From assembly GCA_017792425.1 (NCBI GenBank), contig CP051233.1:1336402-1400401 (forward strand): a DNA stretch of 64,000 nt, read 5' to 3'. A model generated the notes under the pieces. That model saw nothing but the letters and a program-made list of their open reading frames with translations, searched no databases and was not told where the DNA came from. Positions 34,300-41,863 of the stretch are shown piece by piece. The translations under genes were made by a program, and so were the position numbers. This DNA comes from Thalassovita sp. Lineage in GTDB: Bacteria; Pseudomonadota; Alphaproteobacteria; Rhodobacterales; Rhodobacteraceae. The first letter of the stretch is position 1. Each line of letters opens with the position of its first letter.

Positions 34300-35088
34300 A
34301 TGGCCCGCGTATCTGTCGAGATTGAAAACCACATTGCCCGTGTCACCCTGACCCGGGGCGACAAGATGAACGCCCTTGACATGGATATGATCGAAGCCAT
34401 CGTCGCAGCCGGAGAAGGCCTGATCGGGAATGATGACGTGCGTGTGGTGGTGCTGTCGGGCGAGGGGGCATCGTTCTGCGCAGGGCTGGACGTATCCAAT
34501 TTCGGCAAGTTCGCCGGGCAGGATCCGCTGGAGATGTTGGTTCCGCGCAGCCATGGGCAATCCAACCTGTTTCAGCGCGTCTGCATGGTCTGGCGTGAAC
34601 TTGAGGTTCCGGTGATTGCGGCTGTGCAGGGTGTCGCTTTCGGCGGTGGCATCCAACTGGCGTTGGGGGCGGATGTCCGTTTTGCCCACCCTGATGCGAG
34701 GTTTTCCGTGATGGAGATGAAATGGGGCCTGGTGCCGGATATGGGGGGGATGGCGGTGTTGCCGGCACTGGTGCGTTCGGACGTGCTGCGTAAGCTGGTG
34801 TACACGGCGGACCCGGTTGGCGCGCAGGATGCCTTGGCTATGGGCCTCGTGACGGAATTGGCCGAGGATCCGCTGGCTGCGGCGATTGCCCTGGCGGAAA
34901 AGCTGGTCCTGAAAAGTCCGTCAGCCATCCGCGCTGCGAAGCGACTGATAGCAGTCGCGGAAAGCGGCGTTGGTGAAGCCGGGATTCTGTTGGCCGAGAG
35001 CCGCGAACAGGCGGCGCTGATCGGCAAACCCCACCAGATGGAGGCGATCATGGCCAATATGCAAAAACGCGTGCCCAATTTCAAATAG
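34300..35088 (+). CDS. crotonase / enoyl-CoA hydratase family protein
   Basis: 262 residues with the crotonase fold. The oxyanion-hole parts are SFCAGLDVSNF and AVQGVAFGGGIQLALGADVRF. A Glu is present at DARFSVMEMKWGLVPD, near one catalytic position; the second usual Glu is less clear, so the reaction (hydration, isomerisation or hydrolysis) is open. AAGGAGG lies seven bases before the start. It is divergent from the hisC-type gene and ends at a repeat-rich intergenic stretch. Confidence 0.88.
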   Translation: MARVSVEIENHIARVTLTRGDKMNALDMDMIEAIVAAGEGLIGNDDVRVVVLSGEGASFCAGLDVSNFGKFAGQDPLEMLVPRSHGQSNLFQRVCMVWRELEVPVIAAVQGVAFGGGIQLALGADVRFAHPDARFSVMEMKWGLVPDMGGMAVLPALVRSDVLRKLVYTADPVGAQDALAMGLVTELAEDPLAAAIALAEKLVLKSPSAIRAAKRLIAVAESGVGEAGILLAESREQAALIGKPHQMEAIMANMQKRVPNFK

Positions 35089-35101
35089 ACGTTGTCAAAC
35101 G

Positions 35102-35132
35102 GTGCGCGCTGGCGCGCGCGCGCGATATCTCG
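35102..35132. repeat. GTGCGC...GATATCTCG element, copy B
   Basis: GTGCGCGCTGGCGCGCGCGC followed by GATATCTCG resembles copy A at 24366. Both are intergenic, and both follow a hairpin-prone GTGCGC start. Confidence 0.5.
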
Positions 35133-35162
35133 TCATCGGCCTTCGGCCGCTGTCTCGGGTGG

Positions 35163-35229
35163 AAGGGGGCCAGCCCCCTTCTTGGCCTTCGGCCAATTCA
35201 TCCCCCGGAGTATTTCGAGCAAGATGAAT
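35163..35229 (+). repeat. hairpin + GAGTATTT element, copy 2
   Basis: AAGGGGGC-CA-GCCCCCTT hairpin (35163-35180), then TTGGCCTTCGGCCAA, then CCCCCGGAGTATTTCGAGCA and AGATGAA. It is downstream of the crotonase stop and in the same orientation. Confidence 0.75.
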
Positions 35230-35356
35230 GTGTTTTTTCTTGGCCCAAATACCGATCATCGGCGGTTTCGCCGAGCGGGCCGTTGCCAAAATGGCGCTGA
35301 AAAGACCGGGCGCAGCCCGGCTTCCCTGCCCGCCGCAGGCGATGGCTGATCTTTGA

Positions 35357-38300
35357 TCAGCCCAGTTCGGCGAGCCGCGCCAGGGCGGATTTCAGCTTCG
35401 CTTCCTCGTCTTCTTTCAAAGCCAGCGCCTCGCGGGTTTCTTCGACGATTTCATCGGGGGCGCTTTCGATGAACTTGGGATTGTTCAGGCGACCGCGCAG
35501 GCCGCCCAGTTCCTTGGCCAGTTTGCCCAGAGCCTTTTCCAGTCGGGCTTTTTCCTCGGTTACGTCGATGATATCCGCCAGGGGCAGGCCGAATGTTGCG
35601 CCCTCGGCGGCGATGGTGGCGGTGCCTTTGGGGAAATCCGCTGTCTCGGTCAGACTGTCGATGCGGGCCAGACGTTTGATCAGCACCTCGTTGCGCATCC
35701 AGGCCGTGCGCGCGCCTTCGTCCAGGCCGCTGACCAGCATCGGCACGTGCAGGCCAGCCGGAACGTGCATCTGCGCACGGGCCGAGCGGACATCTTCGAT
35801 CAGGGCGATCACCCAGTTCATTTCCTTATCCGCAGCGGGGTCGATCAGACCGTCCGGGGTATAGTCCGGCCAATCGGCATGAACCAGCATCTTTGGCCGC
35901 TCACCTGTGACGCCCCACAACTCCTCGGTGATGAAGGGCATGATCGGGTGCAGCAGGATCATGCACTGGTCCAGCACCCATCCCATCACGGCGCGGGTTT
36001 CGGCCTTTTCAGCGTCGGTGCCGTCCAGTAGCAGGGGTTTGGAGAACTCGACATACCAGTCACAGACCTTGCCCCAGACGAAGGCATAGAGCGCGTTGGC
36101 GGCGTCGTTGAACCGGTAGGTGGTCAGGGCCTCGTCCACGGTTTCGCGGGTGCGGGCGACTTCTCCGATGATCCAGCGGTTGACCGTGGCATTGGCCGGG
36201 GGGATGTCAGACGAGGGCGCGCCATTTTCGTAGACACCGTTCATCTCAGCGAAACGGGTGGCGTTCCAGATCTTGGTGCCGAAGTTGCGATAGCCTTTGA
36301 TGCGGTCCTCGGACAGTTTCAGGACGCCGCCGATCGCCGCCATCGAGGCGTTGGTGAAGCGCAGCGCGTCGGCACCGTATTCATTGATGATTTCCAACGG
36401 GTCGATGACGTTGCCGGTGGTTTTCGACATCTTCTTGCCCTTCTCGTCGCGCACCAGCTGGTGCAGGTAGACGGTGTGGAAGGGGATGTCATCGACCACG
36501 GCCAACTGCATCATCATCATCCGGGCGACCCAGAAAAACAGGATGTCAAAGCCGGTGATCAGTACATCGGTGGGGAAGTATTTCGCCAGTTCCGGGGTTT
36601 TTTCCGGCCAGCCCAGCGTACCGATCGGCCACAGGCCGGAACTGAACCAGGTGTCCAGTACGTCGGGGTCGCGCCAGACCGGGTAGACCAGCTTGGTCGG
36701 GTCCTGCTCGACGGCGTATTGCGCCAGGGATTCCGCGAACGCATGAATGGCGGCGTGCTTGTCAGCAACCTCTGTCACGGTGGCGTGGGACAGCGGCGCG
36801 GGGATGCGAGCGTTGTCGTCCAGGAATTTTTCCGTCACATCTGCGAAAGAGGGGGCGCAATGGTGTAGGTCGCCCCGGTGCAGCATCCCCCCTTCGTTCA
36901 GAAGGCGCCCCAGTTTGACCACGTCCAGATCGCCGTCGCCCTCATCGTCCACGAAATCCTCGGCGGCCAGGTCCAGCCCGTACCAGACCGGGATCTGGTG
37001 CCCCCACCAGAGCTGGCGCGAGATGCACCAAGGTTCGATGTTTTCCAGCCAGTGGTAGTAGGTCTTTTCACCCGATTCCGGGATGATCTTGGTGCGACCG
37101 GTGCGGACGGCCTCCAGGGCGGGGCCGACCACCTTTTCGGCATCGACAAACCATTGGTCAGTCAGCATCGGCTCTATCACAACCTTGGAACGGTCGCCGA
37201 AGGGCTGCATGATCGGCTTGTTCTCGACAAAGGGAACCATGCCGCTGTCAAAGCAGACCTTTCCGTCGGAATCGTCGGGTTCGCCTGGGATCAAAACGGC
37301 AAGCCCTTCGCTGGTGATCTGGTCGACCACCCGTTTGCGGGCTTCGAACCGGTCCAGTCCGCGCAGATCGTCGGGGACCAGGTTCAGCGCGTCCACTTCC
37401 ATTTCGGTGAAAGGCGCGCCACCGGCGAAGGCCTGCGCCCGCAAGGCAGAAGTCGCATAATCCGGTCCGTCGGCGCGCATCTGGCCACGGGTGTCCATCA
37501 GGCGGTACATCGGGATATTGCCGCGCTTGGCCACCTGGTAGTCGTTGAAATCATGCGCGCCAGTGATCTTTACCGCGCCCGAGCCAAAAGCCGGGTCGGG
37601 GTATTCATCCGTGATGATCGGGATCAGGCGGCGGTGTTCCCTGGGGCCGACCGGGATTTCACACAGCTTGCCGACGATGGGCGCATAGCGGTCGTCCGAA
37701 GGATGCACCGCCACCGCACCGTCGCCGAGCATGGTTTCCGGGCGGGTCGTGGCGATAGAGATGTAGTCGCGTTCCTCGGAGAAGGTAACGTTGCCCTCGT
37801 CGTCTTTCTCGACATAGGTGTAGGTTTCGCCGCCAGCCAGCGGGTACTTGAAGTGCCACATGTGCCCGGCGACTTCGATGTTTTCCACCTCGAGATCGGA
37901 AATCGCGGTTTCGAAATGCGGATCCCAGTTCACCAGGCGCTTACCGCGATAGATCAGGCCCTTTTCGTACATATCTACGAAGACCTTGATGACGGCATCG
38001 TGGAAATTGCCGTTCTGATCCGCCATGGGTGCGCCGGGGGCGCCGGACATGGTGAAGGCATTGCGTGACCAGTCGCAGGATGAACCCAGCCGTTTCAACT
38101 GGTTGACGATGGTGCCGCCGTATTGCGCTTTCCATTCCCAGACCTTTTCCAGGAATTTTTCGCGTCCCAGCTCACGGCGACCGGCGTTGCCCTGCGCGGC
38201 CAGCATCTTTTCTACCTGCAACTGCGTGGCGATCCCCGCGTGGTCCTGGCCGGGTTGCCACAGCGTGTCAAAGCCGCGCATCCGGTGCCAACGAACAAGG

Positions 38301-38491
38301 ATGTCCTGCAGCGTGTTGTTGAAAGCATGTCCAACGTGCAGCGCACCAGTCACGTTCGGCGGCGGGATCATGATGCAGAAGGTCTCGCTGCGCGAGGCAT
38401 TCGCCCCGGCTGTGAAGCAACCGGCCTTTTCCCATGCCTCGTACAGGCGGCTTTCGGCTGTTGCCGCGTCGAAGGTCTTTTCCATCGCCAT
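35357..38491 (-). CDS. valS: valyl-tRNA synthetase
   Basis: 1044 residues, class I synthetase. PPPNVTGALHVGHAFNN is the HIGH-type motif and GKKMSKTTGNVIDP the KMSKS motif. Editing domain motifs include ATTRPETMLGDGAVAVHP. A C-terminal coiled coil (EKARLEKALGKLAKELGGLRG...LALKEDEEAKLKSALARLAEL) typical of ValRS binds tRNA. It charges tRNA-Val. The start may be 38491 (MAMEKTFD) or 38485 (MEKTFD). It is divergent from the FNR-boxed YdcH gene. Confidence 0.97.
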   Translation of the reverse strand: MAMEKTFDAATAESRLYEAWEKAGCFTAGANASRSETFCIMIPPPNVTGALHVGHAFNNTLQDILVRWHRMRGFDTLWQPGQDHAGIATQLQVEKMLAAQGNAGRRELGREKFLEKVWEWKAQYGGTIVNQLKRLGSSCDWSRNAFTMSGAPGAPMADQNGNFHDAVIKVFVDMYEKGLIYRGKRLVNWDPHFETAISDLEVENIEVAGHMWHFKYPLAGGETYTYVEKDDEGNVTFSEERDYISIATTRPETMLGDGAVAVHPSDDRYAPIVGKLCEIPVGPREHRRLIPIITDEYPDPAFGSGAVKITGAHDFNDYQVAKRGNIPMYRLMDTRGQMRADGPDYATSALRAQAFAGGAPFTEMEVDALNLVPDDLRGLDRFEARKRVVDQITSEGLAVLIPGEPDDSDGKVCFDSGMVPFVENKPIMQPFGDRSKVVIEPMLTDQWFVDAEKVVGPALEAVRTGRTKIIPESGEKTYYHWLENIEPWCISRQLWWGHQIPVWYGLDLAAEDFVDDEGDGDLDVVKLGRLLNEGGMLHRGDLHHCAPSFADVTEKFLDDNARIPAPLSHATVTEVADKHAAIHAFAESLAQYAVEQDPTKLVYPVWRDPDVLDTWFSSGLWPIGTLGWPEKTPELAKYFPTDVLITGFDILFFWVARMMMMQLAVVDDIPFHTVYLHQLVRDEKGKKMSKTTGNVIDPLEIINEYGADALRFTNASMAAIGGVLKLSEDRIKGYRNFGTKIWNATRFAEMNGVYENGAPSSDIPPANATVNRWIIGEVARTRETVDEALTTYRFNDAANALYAFVWGKVCDWYVEFSKPLLLDGTDAEKAETRAVMGWVLDQCMILLHPIMPFITEELWGVTGERPKMLVHADWPDYTPDGLIDPAADKEMNWVIALIEDVRSARAQMHVPAGLHVPMLVSGLDEGARTAWMRNEVLIKRLARIDSLTETADFPKGTATIAAEGATFGLPLADIIDVTEEKARLEKALGKLAKELGGLRGRLNNPKFIESAPDEIVEETREALALKEDEEAKLKSALARLAELG

Positions 38492-38629
38492 GATCCAGAA
38501 CTCGCGTCAGATAATTCGTTGCGGACCCGTCTAGCGAATTGGGCAGCGAAGGGAAAGCGGCTTGTCCTTTGCAGGATGCCGCCTTGGCTGAAATGGTTGG
38601 TTCGTCGGCGACGCGAAAAAGAGAGAGGG

Positions 38630-38643
38630 TTGATCCGTATCAA
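38630..38643. promoter_or_regulatory. perfect FNR/FnrL box
   Basis: TTGATCCGTATCAA is an exact TTGAT-N4-ATCAA palindrome, the consensus for FNR family regulators. It lies 61 bases before the start of the YdcH gene at 38704, a place suited to activation under low oxygen, and about 140 bases from valS. Confidence 0.75.
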
Positions 38644-38703
38644 GGTGCAGCGCGGTGCTGGCTGGCTATGTTCTGGCGTAACGTAGAACAAGGAGACCGC
38701 GCG

Positions 38704-38940
38704 ATGTCCAACACCCCGCACGAATTGCACGAAGAGTTCCCCGAGCATGCCCAGAAGATCAGCGAGTTGAAACAGGCCAACGCCCATTTCGCAAAGCTGA
38801 CTGACGAATACCACGAAGTGAACCGTGCAGTGCACCGGGCTGAAACCAACGTCGAACCGATAGAACAACTGGCCGAAACCGATCTGCGCAAACGCCGGGC
38901 CGCGCTGAAAGACCAGATTTGGGGTATGCTATCGGTATAG
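38704..38940 (+). CDS. YdcH family (DUF465) protein, probably FNR-controlled
   Basis: 78 residues from MSNTPHELHEEFPEHAQKI, with FAKLTDEYHEVNRAVHRAET and RKRRAALKDQIWGML. This is the classic DUF465 helical hairpin, of unknown function. AAGGAG lies upstream. A perfect FNR box precedes it and a factor-independent terminator follows, so it is a single-gene unit that probably responds to oxygen. It is longer than its paralogue at 11377. Confidence 0.9.
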   Translation: MSNTPHELHEEFPEHAQKISELKQANAHFAKLTDEYHEVNRAVHRAETNVEPIEQLAETDLRKRRAALKDQIWGMLSV

Positions 38941-38965
38941 CCGATCCCGCCCAGAGTTTTCCGGG

Positions 38966-38996
38966 AAGGCCGTCCTTTGGGACGGTCTTCTTTTTT
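38966..38996 (+). terminator. terminator after YdcH gene
   Basis: Stem GGCCGTCC/GGGACGGTC (one G-U pair) with a TTT loop region, followed by TTCTTTTTT. The T-run overlaps the stop codon of the convergent pccR gene. Confidence 0.85.
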
Positions 38997-40392
38997 AATC
39001 CACCCGGTAGGGCAGCACCCCGCGTTCGTCCGCATCTATGGTCAGGCGGCGTTCCAGCGGCGGGACGGATCGTTGGTGGCAGCTCTTGCGCTCGCAAATC
39101 CGGCAAGAAATGCCGATCGGTTCATAGGCGCGGGGGTTCGAGATATCCAGGTCGTCAGCATATACCAGGTCCGCCGCATGTCGAACTTCGCATCCCAAAG
39201 AGATCGCGAAACGTCGCACAGGTGCACCGAAGGAACCGGCCGGTTTGGACACATCGCGGGCCAGGCTGATATAGCGCACACCGTCAGGGGTTTCGGCCAG
39301 TTGGCGCAGGAAACGCCCCGGAGTTTCAAACGCCTGGTGGACGTTCCAAAGCGGACAGGCGCCGCCGAAACGCGCGAATTGCAGGCGGGTGGCGGAATGT
39401 CGTTTGGTGATGGTCCCGGCCTGATCAACGCGGACAAAGAAAAAAGGGATGCCCTTGGCGCTTGGACGTTGCAGCGTGGACAGGCGATGCGCGACCTGTT
39501 CTATCGAGGCGCTGAACCGGTGGGCCAGCAATTCCAGATCGTGGCGGGTATCCTGTGCAGCCTTCAGAAAGCGCCCGTAGGGCATCAGCGCCGCCCCTGC
39601 AAAATAGTTGGCCAGCCCGATCTTGGCGATGGCGCGTGCCTCTTCGGATTGGAATCGGGCCAGATCCAGCGTTGCTTCCAGCAGCTTGTCCTGATGCAGC
39701 AGCGCGATTTGCAGCAGTAGCTGAAAGGTCTGGGTTTCCGGTGCGGCGCGGCTGGACAGGGTCAACTGCCGCTTGTCACGATCGAAATGGCGCGTGCTGG
39801 CGGTTTCCTCGAATCTGGCGGTGACGCCTGCGGCGCGCAAAGTGTGCAAGGCGTGGGATCTGATGCCCTGATCGCCCGCGCCCTGGGCGAACCTTTCGGC
39901 CGCACGGTCGACTGCATCGATGTAGTTGTCGCAGTAGTGGAAGAAGTCGCGCACCTCGTCCCAGGGCGAGGGTTGGGTGCGGCTATCCTCGCGGCCCAGG
40001 GCCTCGTCCAGGCTGGCCAGTCTTTCATGGGTTTGCCGATAGGCGCGGTGCAGGTCCAGAAAGGCGCGCGCCAGTGCGGGGGCGTTGGACGCGGTCAGGC
40101 GCAGATCGGCCAGCGGCGGGGCAGCGTCGGCGAATACCGGGTCCGCCATCGCTTCTCTCATGTCGCTGACCAGACGTTCTGAATCGCCCGTGGACAGTTC
40201 AGTGACGTCGAACCCGAATTCCTGCGCCAGGGCCAACACCACGGTTGTCGACACCGGACGGTTGTTGTTTTCCATCTGGTTCAGATAGGGCAGCGAAACA
40301 CCCAGCTTGGCGGCGAAATCCTTTTGAGTCAGTCCCAGCCGGGTACGGGTTTCGCGCAGCTTCGCGCCGGCATAGAGTTTCTGAGTGGCCAT
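38995..40392 (-). CDS. pccR: PccR-type short-chain fatty acyl-CoA regulator
   Basis: 465 residues from MATQKLYAGAKLRETRTRLG. An N-terminal XRE helix-turn-helix (LGLTQKDFAAKLGVSLPYLNQMENNNRPVS-like region, residues ~13-50) is followed by a large ligand domain and a C-terminal part with a Cys cluster (GISCRICERKSCHQR). This is the ScfR family; PccR of Rhodobacter sphaeroides controls propionyl-CoA carboxylase. Its nearness to pccB supports the same job. TTTGCAAA palindromes lie 9 and 39 bases before its start, consistent with autoregulation. An ATG at 40407 is possible but lies on an operator-like site. Confidence 0.9.
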   Translation of the reverse strand: MATQKLYAGAKLRETRTRLGLTQKDFAAKLGVSLPYLNQMENNNRPVSTTVVLALAQEFGFDVTELSTGDSERLVSDMREAMADPVFADAAPPLADLRLTASNAPALARAFLDLHRAYRQTHERLASLDEALGREDSRTQPSPWDEVRDFFHYCDNYIDAVDRAAERFAQGAGDQGIRSHALHTLRAAGVTARFEETASTRHFDRDKRQLTLSSRAAPETQTFQLLLQIALLHQDKLLEATLDLARFQSEEARAIAKIGLANYFAGAALMPYGRFLKAAQDTRHDLELLAHRFSASIEQVAHRLSTLQRPSAKGIPFFFVRVDQAGTITKRHSATRLQFARFGGACPLWNVHQAFETPGRFLRQLAETPDGVRYISLARDVSKPAGSFGAPVRRFAISLGCEVRHAADLVYADDLDISNPRAYEPIGISCRICERKSCHQRSVPPLERRLTIDADERGVLPYRVD

Positions 40393-40400
40393 GAGGTGCC

Positions 40401-40438
40401 TTTGCAAAAGAAGCGTCGTTTGATGCTAGCTTTGCAAA
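40401..40438. promoter_or_regulatory. TTTGCAAA sites in the pccR promoter region
   Basis: Two perfect TTTGCAAA palindromes (40401-40408 and 40431-40438) flank 22 bases. The outer one is preceded at four bases by a half-matching TTTGATGC (40419-40426), giving TTTG-N4-X4-TTTGCAAA. PccR is reported to use paired TTTGCAAA motifs, so these are likely its own operators. Confidence 0.7.
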
Positions 40439-40456
40439 TCACTGGCAGCAAGGGCT

Positions 40457-41671
40457 TCAGAGGCCCAGGCTGCGTTCGCGCAAGATGACCATCAGGATCG
40501 AGGCCATCGACAGGATAGAGGTGACCATCATGATCGTCAGCAACGGCATTTCCGTCATGCCGGGGGTCAGGACCGAACCAGCCAGCGCGGCCAATGCGGC
40601 GCCGCCACAGATCATAATCGTTCCGCCCAGCCCGGATGCCGTTCCAGCCAGGTAAGGGCGCACGGACAACATACCTGCGTTGGCATTCGGGTTAACCAGG
40701 CCATTGCCAACCCCCACAAAAATCATGCTGCCGAAAAAGCTATTGGCGGAACCGGCCCCCATCAGGCTGATTACGATCGACAACACCAAGCCACCGGTTG
40801 AGATGGTCGTCCCCCACAGCACCATACGGTTGATGCCGACGCGGGCTGAAAAGCGGCCCGAGATGAAGTTGCCGGCGAAGTATCCGACACCCGGTGCTGC
40901 GAAGTACAGGCCCAGTTCGGCGGCGTCCAGACCGTACACACTTGCGCCAACGAAGGGAGCCCCGCCCAGGTAGGCAAAAAAGGCCCCGGACCCCAAGGCC
41001 GCCGCAAGGCAATAGCCCCAGAACCGGGGTGAGGTCAGCAATTCCGGGTATTCGCGGAACTGCTGCACCAATGAGTTTTCGGACTTGGGTGCGGTTTCGC
41101 CCAGATCCCGCCAGGCCAGCCAGAACAGCATCAGCCCCAGGATCAGCAGCAAGGTGAACGAACCCTTCCAGCCGAAATTGAGCTCCATATAGCCGCCAAT
41201 CGCCGGGCCAACCATCGGTACAAGTGACATGCCCATGGTCACGTAGCCCATCATCGACGCGGCCTGATCCGCTGGCACCATGTCCCGAACAACCGCGCGT
41301 GACAGCACCATCGCCACGGCGATAACCGCCTGCAGCATTCGGAACACCATGAAAACCACGCCGTTCGGGGCCAGAAGGCAGCCGAGGGTGGCAAGGCAAA
41401 ACAGGGCCACACCTGCAAGGATTACAGGACGGCGGCCATATTTGTCAGACAAGGGGCCAACAAATATCTGCAATCCGCCGTTCACCGCCAAGTATAAAGC
41501 GATGGACAGTTGCGCGAAGGAATAATCCACCTCGTAGTACCGGGCCAACCCCGGCAGCGAAGGCAAATGAATATTCATCGCCAGCGCGGACAAACCAGCC
41601 AGCAGGATCAATGTGGAAAGATGCGGTGGGGTGGCCCGATCCAAATAGCGGACCACGGGTTTTTCGTTCAT
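40457..41671 (-). CDS. Bcr/CflA-type multidrug efflux MFS transporter
   Basis: 404 residues with twelve membrane helices. ALYLAVNGGLQIFVGPLSDKYGRRPVILAG is the MFS loop 2-3 signature, and the N-terminal NIHLPSLPGLARYYEVDYSFAQLS is typical of the Bcr/CflA branch. It exports drugs or metabolites across the inner membrane; the substrate is not known. It sits upstream of pccR, 64 bases apart, on the same strand, and may share transcription with it. Confidence 0.88.
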   Translation of the reverse strand: MNEKPVVRYLDRATPPHLSTLILLAGLSALAMNIHLPSLPGLARYYEVDYSFAQLSIALYLAVNGGLQIFVGPLSDKYGRRPVILAGVALFCLATLGCLLAPNGVVFMVFRMLQAVIAVAMVLSRAVVRDMVPADQAASMMGYVTMGMSLVPMVGPAIGGYMELNFGWKGSFTLLLILGLMLFWLAWRDLGETAPKSENSLVQQFREYPELLTSPRFWGYCLAAALGSGAFFAYLGGAPFVGASVYGLDAAELGLYFAAPGVGYFAGNFISGRFSARVGINRMVLWGTTISTGGLVLSIVISLMGAGSANSFFGSMIFVGVGNGLVNPNANAGMLSVRPYLAGTASGLGGTIMICGGAALAALAGSVLTPGMTEMPLLTIMMVTSILSMASILMVILRERSLGL

Positions 41672-41754
41672 GTGCGAATGGGTAGAGCGCGCGCGCGGCC
41701 TTGTCCACTCGGTCGCGCCTGCCTTTTGAGGTTGACGTAACGGAAATTTACAGA

Positions 41755-41824
41755 TTTGCGTTTAGCTGAGCTTCGCTTGCCAATATTTTGCAAATTTGCG
41801 GAATTTGTCTTTGAGCTTCGCTTG
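41755..41824. promoter_or_regulatory. pccB promoter sites: TTTGCAAA and direct repeats
   Basis: A TTTGCAAA palindrome (41787-41794) is joined directly to TTTGCGGA and preceded by CTTGCCAA three bases away; TTTGCGTT lies further up at 41755. A 13-base direct repeat TGAGCTTCGCTTG flanks it (41767-41779 and 41812-41824). The cluster lies 40-110 bases upstream of pccB and is a likely PccR target. Confidence 0.65.
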
Positions 41825-41863
41825 GCGGGACGTATACACCAACCAACTCACAAGGGGACAGCC

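Larger units (their letters stand above)
35089..35356. other. repeat-rich intergenic region between crotonase and valS
   Basis: About 270 bases between convergent genes, filled with short inverted repeats and no gene. It holds the GATATCTCG block (35102-35132), the GC hairpin and GAGTATTT element (35163-35229), CGGCGGTTTCGCCG, CCGGGCGCAGCCCGG and GGCTGATC/GATCAGCC overlapping the valS stop. No T-run typical of a factor-independent terminator is present. Confidence 0.6.

Noticed and set aside
38576..38686. 36-codon basic frame (MPPWLKWLVRRRR...) before the YdcH gene
   Set aside because: No ribosome binding site, and it runs through the FNR box; more likely leader sequence.
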